A stretch of 64,000 nt of DNA from an uncultured Methanobrevibacter sp. (GCF_900314615.1 NZ_OMWA01000022.1:7287-71286); one strand, 5' to 3'; shown: positions 35,768 to 45,391, counted from the first letter of the stretch. Notes: generated by a model from the sequence alone, not told the origin. Numbers and translations: made by a program.

Positions 35768-36814
35768 TTAACCTAAACCACCGATATCCTCGCCTCTGAT
35801 ATTATTTCTCATGTATTTGCTGGCTTTTAAGATATCGTCGAAATTATTTTCATCTATTATTTTAATTATAGGATAATTATTATCATCAAATACTTCAAAG
35901 AATTTCTCTTTGATTTTTAAGTCTATTTTATAGTCATCAAATAACTCTTCATAATTTTCACATGCATTATAATTCTCAATGAATTTTAAAACTTCAGATT
36001 TATCGTTTTGTGCATAGATATTTGCAACAACAGCAGTTGCCACCGCACTTGGGGACACAATTGCTATTTCAGCCACTTTAAGAGGATATTCATTTCCATT
36101 GAATGATATGCTGATGCCGCCATTGTCTCTTGCAAATGCCAAAGGTTCAACATCTGTAATGCTGTCTCCAATGTACCACATGTTATTAACATCAATATTG
36201 TCCCTTTCTATAATACAATCAATTGCAAGTTTCTTGCCCTGCCCGCCAACGACTTCAATATCTTTTATTTTATCATAAATGCTCATTTCAGCTATCTGCG
36301 AATAAAATATGTCATCAAACAGTTCATAGTCTTCAGGATTTTCAAGTATCAAATCTTTAAATTCCTGAATTTTTTCAATTTCATCATCATTTAGACTCAA
36401 GGCATCTACATCAACATCTGTGTAAAATGTATTTTCAAATGGAACTTCAAGATAATCAGAAACAGCTTCAATATATTGACCATAACTGGTACTAACTATA
36501 TAAGTATTCATAGCTTCCTTCAAGTAACTTAAAAGCAATTTTGCATCTGCAACTGAATAGATATTGTTTTTTGAAAAATCAACCATATCCTTATTTTTAA
36601 GATTTTCACAAACAAAGAAAGGAAGAATGAATTTTAAAGTGTTGCCCACTTTATAATTTTCTTTCTTAACAATATCTGCCAAATAATCATCATATAAGCT
36701 TAGAACCTTAAATAATTCATCGCCGTCTTCTATAAATTTGGCTGCCATCTCAAAGGCATTGTCATTTAATGTCAAAGGACCTTCGCAGTCTGTAATGAAT
36801 GATTTTTCAAACAT
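35768..36814 (-). CDS. ehaR: Energy-converting hydrogenase A subunit R (HAD-like)
   Basis: A 348-residue soluble protein with HAD-phosphatase features: motif I KSFITDCEGPLT at the N-terminus and a late motif MWYIGDSITDVEPLAFARDN. This matches the EhaR proteins encoded at the end of eha operons. The role in the hydrogenase is unknown. The ATG at 36814 follows AGGTGA, which overlaps the stop codon of ehaQ. A longer reading from 36901 would overlap ehaQ and lacks family sequence. Confidence 0.75.
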   Translation of the reverse strand: MFEKSFITDCEGPLTLNDNAFEMAAKFIEDGDELFKVLSLYDDYLADIVKKENYKVGNTLKFILPFFVCENLKNKDMVDFSKNNIYSVADAKLLLSYLKEAMNTYIVSTSYGQYIEAVSDYLEVPFENTFYTDVDVDALSLNDDEIEKIQEFKDLILENPEDYELFDDIFYSQIAEMSIYDKIKDIEVVGGQGKKLAIDCIIERDNIDVNNMWYIGDSITDVEPLAFARDNGGISISFNGNEYPLKVAEIAIVSPSAVATAVVANIYAQNDKSEVLKFIENYNACENYEELFDDYKIDLKIKEKFFEVFDDNNYPIIKIIDENNFDDILKASKYMRNNIRGEDIGGLG

Positions 36815-36818
36815 CAAA

Positions 36819-38189
36819 TCACCTGAAGTTAACAATTCTGATTGCATCAAGAGGACATATTGCCTCACAGTTTCTGCAGTAAATACATTTTTCACTGTCA
36901 AATTCTATTTTATCATCATCAGTTAATGTCAATGCTTCAACAGGACAATTTTTGGCACATATTGCACATGCCTGACATTTTTCACTAGACAGTGAAAAGT
37001 CACCAAGTCTTTGAGCAAAGAGATAAGACCTTGCATAGTATAAATCTGTGTCTTTGCTGTAGAAGTAATCATCATAAGCTCCGATTGCATCAAACTGACA
37101 CTGTTCTACACATTTACCGCAATAAATACAGTTGTCATTGATTTTTATTGGATTTGGACCATCGGTTTCAATAGCTCCAACAGGACATACGTTTTTACAG
37201 TCACCGCATGCGACACATTTTTTGTCATATACTTCGATGTTTCTGTCCATCAGATAAGATCCGAATAGCTTTGTGAACTTGGACACTTCAATGTGAGAGT
37301 CAAGACTTATCTTCAGCTCACGTTCCATCATGTCATTGACTTTGCACTCTATGAAGTTTTCAAAGTTCTGGTCATTGAATTCGATTGCTATGGATTTTCC
37401 GACTTTTTCAAGGACTTTGTTTAAACTGATTAAATCCAAAGACAGACGTTTCATGTCATGATCTATGATTTCTGAAACGATATCGAATGATTTTATCTCA
37501 CTGTACATTTTGTATGCTTTTTTACGTGAGGAATATTTGATTGCTGTTGAAGGACAGGAATGCATACACTCTTCACATCTTGCACAATATCCCGGATTGA
37601 TATATGGAAGCTTGTTTGTTCTTGCAACATTGATTGCGCCCATTGAAGGACATACTCTTGTACATGTCATACATCCTATACATTTATCCTGATTAACGAC
37701 AATTGCTTTTCCTCCCTTAACTGTTTTAGGAAGCAGCTGACCGTATTTAATCGCATCGGTCGGACATACTCTGAAACAGTATCCGCACCTGACGCAGGTA
37801 TCCTTGTCGATTTCACTGTGAGGTTCATGTTTTCCGTCGGCCTTGATATGTATGGAACCGTTTTTACATGCCTGCACACATGCTCCGCATGCCTTACATA
37901 ATTTTGTGTTGATGTTTGGAACGTTTTCCTTTTTAGGAGCGTCCATATGAACATCAAGAGTAATTGCATCATATGGGCAAGAATTACGACATAATACACA
38001 GCCGAAACAGGTATTTCTTAATTTTATAAGACCATCATCTTCATCCATATAGATTGCATCAATCGGACATGAATCAAGACAAGGCTTATCACTGCATTTT
38101 GCACATTTTGTCTGATCAACAAGATAATCGACATCAACATGCCTTAATGGCCTTGGTGTTTTAGTATAACTATCAATCATAACACTCAC
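36819..38189 (-). CDS. ehaQ: Energy-converting hydrogenase A polyferredoxin (ten [4Fe-4S] motifs)
   Basis: A 456-residue iron-sulfur protein. I count ten cysteine motifs, from CAKCSDKPCLDSCP and CFGCVLCRNSCP near the start to CQACAICAKNCP and CIYCRNCEAICP at the end. Ten clusters is the number reported for the larger polyferredoxin of the eha operon. It is a likely electron wire between the hydrogenase small subunit and ferredoxin partners. Its start overlaps the end of ehaP by four bases. Confidence 0.85.
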   Translation of the reverse strand: MSVMIDSYTKTPRPLRHVDVDYLVDQTKCAKCSDKPCLDSCPIDAIYMDEDDGLIKLRNTCFGCVLCRNSCPYDAITLDVHMDAPKKENVPNINTKLCKACGACVQACKNGSIHIKADGKHEPHSEIDKDTCVRCGYCFRVCPTDAIKYGQLLPKTVKGGKAIVVNQDKCIGCMTCTRVCPSMGAINVARTNKLPYINPGYCARCEECMHSCPSTAIKYSSRKKAYKMYSEIKSFDIVSEIIDHDMKRLSLDLISLNKVLEKVGKSIAIEFNDQNFENFIECKVNDMMERELKISLDSHIEVSKFTKLFGSYLMDRNIEVYDKKCVACGDCKNVCPVGAIETDGPNPIKINDNCIYCGKCVEQCQFDAIGAYDDYFYSKDTDLYYARSYLFAQRLGDFSLSSEKCQACAICAKNCPVEALTLTDDDKIEFDSEKCIYCRNCEAICPLDAIRIVNFR

Positions 38190-39214
38190 TCCATAAATAA
38201 ATCCTCATTTAGATTTGATGCCTTTACAGTAGTATGTATAATCTTGTCGTCTTCCATTGAGAATTTAGCAATGAAATATTTAATTACTGAAAACGGACAG
38301 GTCTGATAACATATACTGCAACGTAAACATCTATCCTTATCTCTTACAATTGTATCGTTTTGTTCATCAAATGAAATGCATTGAGTCGGACAGTCAGGAA
38401 TACACAGCTGACATTTTTCACATTTTGATTTGTCCCAGTCAATGATTCTTACCTTAAGCCTGTTGACTGCATTGGAAATTATCTCGAAAGCAACTTCATC
38501 ATCAGGCATTATCTTCAATGCATCATCCCAGATTTCTGAAAGAGGAACCTCATACTGCAGGAGTCCGTCAGTATCCAGTGCTCTTAAATCTTCTTCCTTG
38601 TTGTTGATGAAATCTTCAAGATAATCTACGCATAAAACTATTAACTCTTTCTGGTCCTGTAAATTGTCAACAAATACTGCCTTCATAGCTCCGTTTACAG
38701 GACATACATCAACACATTCACCGCAGGAGATACATTTGAGCTGGTCTACAGCAACTTTATCGTTTACGAGTGAAATTGCATCGACAGGACATTTTTTCAT
38801 ACATTTCTTACATTTAATGCAGAGATAATCATCTACAATGTACTGTCTTTTTGATGGAATAATATTGAATTCAGGTAAAATATGATGGTTTACACCACAT
38901 TCCAAGGTTTTAGGATCAGTAGGACAGACTTCAGCACAGAATCCGCAGCGAATACATGCTCCTAATTTAATTACAGGATATGTCAAACCTGCACCTTCTT
39001 CTGAGTCCTCATCACGGACCAGTTTGATTGCATTCGGTGAAGGACATGATACTGTACATGCACCGCATCCTATACAATATTCCTTATTTACTTTTGGAAA
39101 GTCCCTGAACCTTTCAGGTTTTTCTGAAATATCCGGCAGAGAATGTGCATTTGTAAATGCATCCGCCCATCTTTTTCTTGCAAACTCGTAGACATACCAC
39201 ATTAGAGATGACAT
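38186..39214 (-). CDS. ehaP: Energy-converting hydrogenase A polyferredoxin (six [4Fe-4S] motifs)
   Basis: A 342-residue protein with six cysteine motifs: CIGCGACTVSCP, CIRCGFCAEVCP, CIKCKKCMKKCP, CISCGECVDVCP, CEKCQLCIPDCP and CLRCSICYQTCP. Six clusters matches the smaller polyferredoxin of eha. It passes electrons from the NiFe core towards low-potential ferredoxins. Its start lies one base behind the ehaO stop. Confidence 0.85.
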   Translation of the reverse strand: MSSLMWYVYEFARKRWADAFTNAHSLPDISEKPERFRDFPKVNKEYCIGCGACTVSCPSPNAIKLVRDEDSEEGAGLTYPVIKLGACIRCGFCAEVCPTDPKTLECGVNHHILPEFNIIPSKRQYIVDDYLCIKCKKCMKKCPVDAISLVNDKVAVDQLKCISCGECVDVCPVNGAMKAVFVDNLQDQKELIVLCVDYLEDFINNKEEDLRALDTDGLLQYEVPLSEIWDDALKIMPDDEVAFEIISNAVNRLKVRIIDWDKSKCEKCQLCIPDCPTQCISFDEQNDTIVRDKDRCLRCSICYQTCPFSVIKYFIAKFSMEDDKIIHTTVKASNLNEDLFME

Positions 39215-39215
39215 T

Positions 39216-40340
39216 TTATTTCACCTCATAAAAGTCTTTGATTGCGGTTTTTCCAGCTTCATCAGTTATGGCAACCCTTTCGGCACATGCAACACAAGGA
39301 TCGCATGATGCATAGGTTGCTACTGCATCTGCAACAGTCGGAACATCACGAATCATGTATTTTGCGCATGAGTCCATGTTTGCAATACTTGGAGTTCTGA
39401 TTGAAATGTTTTTAATCAGATTTCCATTGGTTTCAATCATATAAGTTACTTCACCACGAGGAGCTTCATTTTGACGCATAGCATAACCAGATTTGATATT
39501 TGCAGGAGTACGAACTTCACCTTTTGGTATATTATCTATAGCTTGTCTAATAATTTTGATTGATTCAGGTATTTCATCAAATCTTGTCATTGTTCTTGCG
39601 TAATTGTCTCCTTCATGCCTTACAATAACGTTAAAGTCAAAGTAATCGTCATAAGTATAGTGACCTATACGGAAATCTTCTGTAATACCGGAAGCTCTTC
39701 CGATTGGACCTACTGCTCTTCCTTTAATTGCTTCTTTTTTAGACATGTATCCTATATCTTTGCATCTTAAAGCCAGAGCAGGACCTTCTGCAAACAGATT
39801 ACGGGTAATGTCAAAAGTCTCTTCGATTTTTTCAAGGTTTTTAAGAATCGGTTCAAAGTGACGCTCATCAGCATCCATTCTCACCCCACCTACAACATTC
39901 CAACCCATATTAACCCTGTTTCCGGTTAACAGTTCAATTGAATCCATTGCATATTCCCTTAACTCCAGAACATGCATAAACAGAGTTTCATGATCCATTG
40001 ATTTGAAGAATGTTGAATTTGCAAGCAGGTGACTTTGAATCCTGTCAAGTTCGTTTGCAATTACCCTTAGGAACTGGGCCCTTACAGGCACATCAACATC
40101 AGAAATCTTTTCAATAGTTTCAGCAAATGTCTGAGTGTGCTCATATGAACAGATACCGCAGACTCTTTCTGAAAGATAAATTCCTTTCTGCCAGGTTTTT
40201 CCTTCAATTATCTTTTCAATTCCCCTGTGAACATAACCGTATTCGATTTCTGCTTTAACAACTCTTTCCCCTTCAGTCTGAAGTTTTAATCTTATAGGTT
40301 CTTTTAAAGCAGGGTGAATTGGACCAATAGGCACTATCAT
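39216..40340 (-). CDS. ehaO: Energy-converting hydrogenase A large (NiFe) subunit
   Basis: A 374-residue subunit holding the H2-activating NiFe site. The N-terminal ligand pair is in SERVCGICSYEHTQTF and the C-terminal pair in SCDPCVACAERV, so all four cysteines are present. The family also resembles NuoD of complex I (IGPIHPALKEPIRLKLQTEG, RAVGPIGRASG). It overlaps ehaN by four bases. The protein extends about 18 residues beyond the last CxxC, and a processing site cannot be judged. Confidence 0.92.
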   Translation of the reverse strand: MIVPIGPIHPALKEPIRLKLQTEGERVVKAEIEYGYVHRGIEKIIEGKTWQKGIYLSERVCGICSYEHTQTFAETIEKISDVDVPVRAQFLRVIANELDRIQSHLLANSTFFKSMDHETLFMHVLELREYAMDSIELLTGNRVNMGWNVVGGVRMDADERHFEPILKNLEKIEETFDITRNLFAEGPALALRCKDIGYMSKKEAIKGRAVGPIGRASGITEDFRIGHYTYDDYFDFNVIVRHEGDNYARTMTRFDEIPESIKIIRQAIDNIPKGEVRTPANIKSGYAMRQNEAPRGEVTYMIETNGNLIKNISIRTPSIANMDSCAKYMIRDVPTVADAVATYASCDPCVACAERVAITDEAGKTAIKDFYEVK

Positions 40341-40786
40341 TGTTGCTCCCTCCCTCTGTCAGCAATAGCTTGCGGTCCGACAGCCAAAATTGCCTCCAAT
40401 ATTTCATTAGGTCTTGGAGGACATCCCGGAATTTCTGCCGCAACCGGAATGAAATTGGATGCAGGTGCATTTACATGACCCCCTTCCTGATTGAATACAT
40501 CTCCAGATATCGGGCAGTTTCCAACCGCTACTGCAATTTTTGGTTCAGGAGCCTTATCATATATTCTTTTTAAGTTATCTTTCCATTGTTCGGTTACAGC
40601 ACCTGTTAACAACAGAACATCAGCTTCACGAGGATTATTGTGAACATAAATACCATACTGCTCTAAGTCGTATCTTGGAGATAACAATGCGACACATTCT
40701 ACGTCACATCCGTTACATCCGCCACAATTTACGATACAGACGTGAATTGAGCTTTTTCTCACAACATCCCTTATAGCATTTAACAT
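40337..40786 (-). CDS. ehaN: Energy-converting hydrogenase A small subunit
   Basis: A 149-residue subunit of the NuoB/HycG type. The cysteines binding the proximal [4Fe-4S] cluster are visible in VNCGGCNGCDVECVALL, VAVGNCPISGDVF and IPGCPPRPNEILEAIL. It links the NiFe site to the polyferredoxins. The ATG at 40786 has GGGAG upstream. The following gene, ehaO, overlaps its end. Confidence 0.9.
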   Translation of the reverse strand: MLNAIRDVVRKSSIHVCIVNCGGCNGCDVECVALLSPRYDLEQYGIYVHNNPREADVLLLTGAVTEQWKDNLKRIYDKAPEPKIAVAVGNCPISGDVFNQEGGHVNAPASNFIPVAAEIPGCPPRPNEILEAILAVGPQAIADRGREQQ

Positions 40787-40810
40787 TGTACTCCCTCTTT
40801 TATTTTATAA

Positions 40811-41227
40811 TTAAATATGAACATGATTAGTATTCGCTTCTTTTTTTAATAATTCAAATAATTCTAATTGACCTTCTTTTAAGGCATCTTCATAAGATTT
40901 ACCATTTTTTACTTCTTCAACAAGTTTCATTTTAAGACTTTTAGCATCTTCCGGAGTTATTGCTTCAAGTGTACCGCTGAACCAGCATAATCTCAAATCG
41001 GCATTGAATTTCTGATAAAGGCAAATGTCTTCTGCTGATTTGAATGTTCCATGCATCGCTTCTAGAGTATCCATATTGAACAAATTAAAGAACACTTCCT
41101 CCAGTTCTTCTATAGTACAGTCAAAATCTTTGGAAAGCGGCACTATAACATCCCTCTGCCATGCAAAACTTTTTACGATTCTTGTCTGCATCAACCTTAA
41201 TTTTTCTGCATCATCCATTCCAATCAC
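40811..41227 (-). CDS. ehaM: Energy-converting hydrogenase A subunit M (DUF1959)
   Basis: A soluble, charged helical protein of 138 residues (LRLMQTRIVKSFAWQRDVIV, ITPEDAKSLKMKLVEEVKNG), matching the DUF1959/EhaM family by position and sequence type. Its role is unknown. The start used is a GTG at 41227 overlapping the ehaL stop; the ATG at 41218 is an equally reasonable start. Confidence 0.7.
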   Translation of the reverse strand: MIGMDDAEKLRLMQTRIVKSFAWQRDVIVPLSKDFDCTIEELEEVFFNLFNMDTLEAMHGTFKSAEDICLYQKFNADLRLCWFSGTLEAITPEDAKSLKMKLVEEVKNGKSYEDALKEGQLELFELLKKEANTNHVHI

Positions 41228-41532
41228 ATCATAGCGTTAAATTTCAATAATACATATGCAATTATTCCAATAACCAGACCTATTGCGGTTTCCTTTCTAC
41301 CGTAACCAGGTCTTTCGCCCATTACAAATCCTGCAAGGAGAAAACCTACTGCAGATAAAATTATGTTTCCTGAACAAAATCCTAAAACCCAACCGACAAT
41401 TGAAACTACTGTAAATGGAATATTGATTTTAGTCACTGCAACAAACGGTTCGCCATGCTGTTTGTAACTGTAAAGCAGCCCAAGAATGGATCCGACTGCA
41501 AATGTAATTATATAAATCATATAATCTAACAT
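41224..41532 (-). CDS. ehaL: Energy-converting hydrogenase A subunit L
   Basis: A 102-residue membrane protein with three or four helices (MIYIITFAVGSILGLLYSYK, VVSIVGWVLGFCSGNIILSA, TAIGLVIGIIAYVLL). Assignment as EhaL rests on order between ehaK and ehaM and on size. It belongs to the integral membrane part. GAGGGGATATT precedes the ATG. Confidence 0.7.
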   Translation of the reverse strand: MLDYMIYIITFAVGSILGLLYSYKQHGEPFVAVTKINIPFTVVSIVGWVLGFCSGNIILSAVGFLLAGFVMGERPGYGRKETAIGLVIGIIAYVLLKFNAMM

Positions 41533-41542
41533 AATATCCCCT

Positions 41543-41797
41543 CTACATCGGTTTATAAAGTAATATAAATGAGCAAATTATTGCTATAAGTGTTATTACA
41601 AAACATATTTTCTCAATACTTTCAATCTTGTGTGCAAAATTGCCTTTGGCCAATAATACAAATATAGCCAGGACAACGCCAATAATCACTATCGGAGCTA
41701 TGAGTGTTGAATGCAGGAATGTTGTCAAAAGTCCGACAACAATTATTCCGACAGCAACCAAAGCAGTGAAATAGACAATTACATCTTCGCTATTCAT
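41543..41797 (-). CDS. ehaK: Energy-converting hydrogenase A subunit K
   Basis: An 84-residue membrane protein with three helices (VIVYFTALVAVGIIVVGLLT, IVIIGVVLAIFVLLA, ICFVITLIAIICSFILLY). I start it at the ATG at 41797, behind GGAGTGGTAGC, overlapping the ehaJ stop by four bases. A longer frame would overlap ehaJ further. The name is from position. Confidence 0.7.
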   Translation of the reverse strand: MNSEDVIVYFTALVAVGIIVVGLLTTFLHSTLIAPIVIIGVVLAIFVLLAKGNFAHKIESIEKICFVITLIAIICSFILLYKPM

Positions 41798-42666
41798 GCT
41801 ACCACTCCTGTAAATATCATCAATACTGTTCCAAAGAAGCATATTGCTCCTATAGTAATTTGAGTCATGACTGAATGATTAGGACTGAAAAGCGGAGTTG
41901 CCGCATTGATAAATCCTGTGATGAATGTAATTGCAATCATTCCAATAAGATATCCGACAGCGTTGAGCGGACCGAAGAATATTGTTAAAAATACCCAAAG
42001 CATCACATACCATGCAATTGACTCTGAAAAGTGCATAAATCCTCTTAAAAGTCCAAAGTGCTCAGTTTCAAATCCTGAGATTAAAACTTTATCTTTTGTT
42101 ATTGCAAATGGAGAGTAAGGGGATTTGGTAATAATCAGCATGAAAAACATCAGTGCTGCAAGCGGAATTGTGAATATTAAAGGACCATGTACTGACTGAT
42201 ATGTTATGATTTCTCCAATGTTCATTGTACCGGTAACAAGGTAAACAAACACGATTGCTGCAAACAGAGGAAGTTCAGTTGCCGCTGAAAGAACAGCCCT
42301 TACACAACTTAATTTACCGTATGGAGAACCTGAACTTGACCCTGAGTTATGCTCAACAATCTTGTAGACTGCATAAACACCGAATAATATTAATAATGAA
42401 TCATGAGCTACAGGACCTGCAATAACACCGACAATCCAAATCAATGCTAAAATAAATGTAATTCCTACATAAAATACTTTTGAAACAGTTTTTGGAAATG
42501 CGGTTTCTTTAAAGAAGAATTTTAAAGAATGAATCAGATGCTGGACTATAGGTGGTCCCGGACGTTTCTGAACACGTGCCATTACTTTTCTGTGCAAACC
42601 TAGAAGAAGACTTCCCGCTAGAAATGCAATTACAACTTGAATTAATATTTCTGCCATCAAATTCAT
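41794..42666 (-). CDS. ehaJ: Energy-converting hydrogenase A subunit J (NuoH/HycD type)
   Basis: A 290-residue protein with about eight membrane helices, homologous to NuoH/HycD, the membrane subunit contacting the peripheral arm of complex I-like hydrogenases. Typical parts are LGLHRKVMARVQKRPGPPIV near the start and the loop KSPYSPFAITKDKVLISGFE. It joins the hydrogenase reaction to ion transport. SD AGAGTGG precedes the ATG. Confidence 0.85.
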   Translation of the reverse strand: MNLMAEILIQVVIAFLAGSLLLGLHRKVMARVQKRPGPPIVQHLIHSLKFFFKETAFPKTVSKVFYVGITFILALIWIVGVIAGPVAHDSLLILFGVYAVYKIVEHNSGSSSGSPYGKLSCVRAVLSAATELPLFAAIVFVYLVTGTMNIGEIITYQSVHGPLIFTIPLAALMFFMLIITKSPYSPFAITKDKVLISGFETEHFGLLRGFMHFSESIAWYVMLWVFLTIFFGPLNAVGYLIGMIAITFITGFINAATPLFSPNHSVMTQITIGAICFFGTVLMIFTGVVA

Positions 42667-42675
42667 AATACCACT

Positions 42676-42891
42676 CTAATATCCAGTAAATGGTTCTTTG
42701 ACCCTTTCTTCTGCATCTTCCGCTTTCGGTTTTGCCATTGTAAGCAAACCTAAAGATAAAACCCATGTTGGAATACCAAAGATAGCTACAGTATAAACAA
42801 TCCATACATCAAAGTTTATGACTAAACATGCCAGAATAGCTATGGTTGATAAAACCAATAATATTATAGATATGATTTTTTGACTAGCCAT
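42676..42891 (-). CDS. ehaI: Energy-converting hydrogenase A subunit I
   Basis: A 71-residue protein with two membrane helices (KIISIILLVLSTIAILACLV, WIVYTVAIFGIPTWVLSLGL) and a short charged tail. I start it at the ATG at 42891, behind GGTAGTGGTAGC; the longer frame overlaps ehaH. The name is from position and size. Confidence 0.7.
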   Translation of the reverse strand: MASQKIISIILLVLSTIAILACLVINFDVWIVYTVAIFGIPTWVLSLGLLTMAKPKAEDAEERVKEPFTGY

Positions 42892-42898
42892 GCTACCA

Positions 42899-43573
42899 CT
42901 ACCACAATACCAATAACAATATTTCAACAGCTCTTACAATAATAAACAATGAACTTAAGTGAATAATAACAATATATGGAGATCCCGCAGTTCTAAACAT
43001 CTCTGCTTTACTTGCAAAGAACGGTGCCACTCCACTTTCACCTAAAATACCTATCAACATCAATACTGCACCGAATACAACCATCGGACTGGCAGGCATT
43101 TGTGACAGTACTGCCAGTGATAATGTTCCGGTAGACGCAAGAATTATTGCAGCTCCTCCGAATAAAGGCAGACTGCACATCATAGCGATTAAACCGTAGT
43201 TAAATGCTGAGTTTAATACGCTTGTCTGTTTAACAGCTGATACAATACCGATGTTTAAAATACCAACCAATGCCATGAAAAGGGTAAAGTTGAACAAATC
43301 TCCTGTAATCATGGCTCCAGCTGATGCCAAACCACAAATAATTGATAAAAATCTTCTTTGCTTTAATTCCTTTGGAGCAACTTTGACTTCCGTATTATTT
43401 AAATAATGCATTGTACCTTCAATTTGGGTTTCAGGTTTACTTAAAGCAATTAAAAGTGTAAACCCAAGCAATACCGCAAAGAGGAACAGGTTAAATGGTG
43501 TAAGATATAATACGATGTCTCCAAGTGGAATTGTTCCAAGTAAATCTCCGCCAAGTGTAACAAAATCCATCAT
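42899..43573 (-). CDS. ehaH: Energy-converting hydrogenase A subunit H (antiporter-like)
   Basis: A 224-residue protein with about six membrane helices. RRFLSIICGLASAGAMITGD and LNIGIVSAVKQTSVLNSAFN, followed by GILGESGVAPFFASKAEMFR, recall the proton-antiporter module of NuoL/M/N and MrpD, but shorter than the usual 450-600 residues. It is a candidate ion-translocating subunit. I start at the ATG at 43573, seven bases behind AAGGAG. Confidence 0.75.
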   Translation of the reverse strand: MMDFVTLGGDLLGTIPLGDIVLYLTPFNLFLFAVLLGFTLLIALSKPETQIEGTMHYLNNTEVKVAPKELKQRRFLSIICGLASAGAMITGDLFNFTLFMALVGILNIGIVSAVKQTSVLNSAFNYGLIAMMCSLPLFGGAAIILASTGTLSLAVLSQMPASPMVVFGAVLMLIGILGESGVAPFFASKAEMFRTAGSPYIVIIHLSSLFIIVRAVEILLLVLW

Positions 43574-43577
43574 ATCA

Positions 43578-44273
43578 CTACTCCTTATCAATATCCTCTC
43601 TCATAAGCAGTCCAATTAAACCGACTTTTGAAGCTACTTTTAATAAAAGTCCACATGCTGCCAAGAATAAACTTAATAACCAATATTGAGGTGCTACGAA
43701 GAACAATAGGAAACCTATAATCCATAAACACCATGCGATTCCAGAAACTCCTGCAATGCCGTCGAGCATGAGCACAGGAAGACCTCTTGCTTTTTTGGAC
43801 AGTGCGTACAGTACTATTCCTCCACCGGCTACTGCTCCTCCAGTAAAACCGGTTAAAAATATTCCATATCCTATCAGTACCAATGCAATAAAGTTAGGAG
43901 CTGTATTCAATATCTCCATATTCAGTGCAAAAGGCTGTGGGAATAGTGAAGAAGATTTGGTTAAATTTCTTCTTGGGTTCTGCTCAATTTTACGCATTTC
44001 TCTTGTAAGCAAAATTTCTGAAATTGCCAAAGTCTCTGCAAGTTCAACTACCAGACCAGGTAAAATCAATGCCTCTGCCAGGTCTGTACCGACTGCTGAG
44101 ACTACAAATATCATTGCAAGACCGACCAAATCGGTAAGGATAAGAATGTGTATTTCTTCCCTTTTAAGAGCAATTGCCATGGTTGCTATAAATCCGACTA
44201 TCAGACCCGCATAGATTGCAGGCAGATACATTGAAATGAATACGTCAGGAACATACGGAGGTATTAAAACCAT
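43578..44273 (-). CDS. ehaG: Energy-converting hydrogenase A subunit G
   Basis: A 231-residue protein with six or seven membrane helices and a conserved charged stretch (EILLTREMRKIEQNPRRNLT) between helices 3 and 4. Position and size match EhaG. Its ATG overlaps the ehaF stop (TGATG), so the two are translationally coupled. Confidence 0.75.
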   Translation of the reverse strand: MVLIPPYVPDVFISMYLPAIYAGLIVGFIATMAIALKREEIHILILTDLVGLAMIFVVSAVGTDLAEALILPGLVVELAETLAISEILLTREMRKIEQNPRRNLTKSSSLFPQPFALNMEILNTAPNFIALVLIGYGIFLTGFTGGAVAGGGIVLYALSKKARGLPVLMLDGIAGVSGIAWCLWIIGFLLFFVAPQYWLLSLFLAACGLLLKVASKVGLIGLLMREDIDKE

Positions 44274-44866
44274 CAGTTATCCCTCCTCAATTGCTTTGAT
44301 CTTGCTTTTGCATCATTAGCTTTAACTTCATTAGCTACTTTTGTTGAATCAGAAATAGCTTTTTTAACATCCTCTTTAATTTCGCCTTTGTCATTTTTGC
44401 GGTTCATGGTGTAGTTTATGGACAGCCATGAAGCGATAATGAATGACATCATCAATATGCTTGATTCCAGTATTGTATCGAAACCTCTTGTATAATAGAG
44501 GATTTCATCAATTAATCCACCAGGGGATGAATAGATTGATGTTCCAAAGTAAGGAGAAATTGAAGAGATGAACTGTGCCAGCGGTGACATATATCCTGTT
44601 ATCATACCTAAACTGGCGGCATTATCAGGATATTGAGGATTAATTTCACCAGGCTGAGTTAAAACTTCTCCGCCCCTGTCGTAAGGTGCGATAGCTAAAC
44701 CTTCATCGATTTGCTCTTGCGGAGCTGGTCTAACATATAATTGATCTGGATTTAATGCCATAGGCACAATTAAACCTGCAATTAAAATTACTCCTAAACA
44801 AAACGCAAATAGACGAGGAACATTTTTAGGGTCAGCCAGTTTATTCCATAAAGCTCCGATCCTCAT
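44273..44866 (-). CDS. ehaF: Energy-converting hydrogenase A subunit F
   Basis: A 197-residue protein with an N-terminal membrane helix (LFAFCLGVILIAGLIVPMAL) and an outer loop rich in Pro and Gly. A second helix follows (ILESSILMMSFIIASWLSIN), then a long charged cytoplasmic tail (about 145-197, Lys/Asp-rich). Part of it resembles MnhB/MbhF-type subunits. The name is from order and size. Confidence 0.75.
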   Translation of the reverse strand: MRIGALWNKLADPKNVPRLFAFCLGVILIAGLIVPMALNPDQLYVRPAPQEQIDEGLAIAPYDRGGEVLTQPGEINPQYPDNAASLGMITGYMSPLAQFISSISPYFGTSIYSSPGGLIDEILYYTRGFDTILESSILMMSFIIASWLSINYTMNRKNDKGEIKEDVKKAISDSTKVANEVKANDAKARSKQLRRDN

Positions 44867-45123
44867 ACGTCTGCCCCCATTTCTTCCAAACGAATAATAG
44901 CTCTAAATAAAATTAAAGAAATCACAACAGTTGTTGCAAGTAAAGTTAATAAAGCTAAAACATGATTATAACACAATAAGACTAAACAGACACCGATTGA
45001 TGCCACTTCAGTATTGAATGTTCTTACGATAGGGTCATTGACTCCAGGACCCCATGCGGTAGCTATACTTCCTACAATAGCTAGAAATATTCCAAAGTAA
45101 AAGAATAAAGGAACACTAAGCAT
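44863..45123 (-). CDS. ehaE: Energy-converting hydrogenase A subunit E
   Basis: An 86-residue membrane protein with three helices and the segment AWGPGVNDPIVRTFNTEVAS, resembling NuoK/MnhC-like or MnhB-like small subunits. It overlaps ehaD by eight bases and ehaF by four. GGTGATATAA precedes its ATG. Confidence 0.75.
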   Translation of the reverse strand: MLSVPLFFYFGIFLAIVGSIATAWGPGVNDPIVRTFNTEVASIGVCLVLLCYNHVLALLTLLATTVVISLILFRAIIRLEEMGADV

Positions 45124-45385
45124 TTATATCACCACTTTCTAGCTTCTTTTTTCTAATCTCATTGACTTTAACAATAGATAAAATAAATACTAAAGTAGAT
45201 AACGGACCTGCTAAAGCTGCAAACAAAGCTACATCCAAATATTTGAATAAGACAACGACTAAAACGAAACCGGCATCCAATATTGAAAACATTATGACTT
45301 TATCCAACGGTTTTTCAAGAAATATGATACCGAATGCACCGATTACCATCAAAGCGATTGCAATAATTGATACTAAAAACTCCAT
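45116..45385 (-). CDS. ehaD: Energy-converting hydrogenase A subunit D
   Basis: An 89-residue membrane protein with three helices (FLVSIIAIALMVIGAFGIIF, DKVIMFSILDAGFVLVVVLF, ALAGPLSTLVFILSIV) and a basic tail (IRKKKLESGD). It is similar to MnhB/MbhD-type small antiporter subunits. GGAGTGAG lies directly before the ATG. Confidence 0.75.
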   Translation of the reverse strand: MEFLVSIIAIALMVIGAFGIIFLEKPLDKVIMFSILDAGFVLVVVLFKYLDVALFAALAGPLSTLVFILSIVKVNEIRKKKLESGDINA

Positions 45386-45391
45386 TTCATC

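Noticed and set aside
43756..44214. A 152-codon frame opposite ehaG
   Set aside because: It is an antisense shadow of a well-supported membrane subunit, without a start signal; hydrophobic genes often produce such frames.
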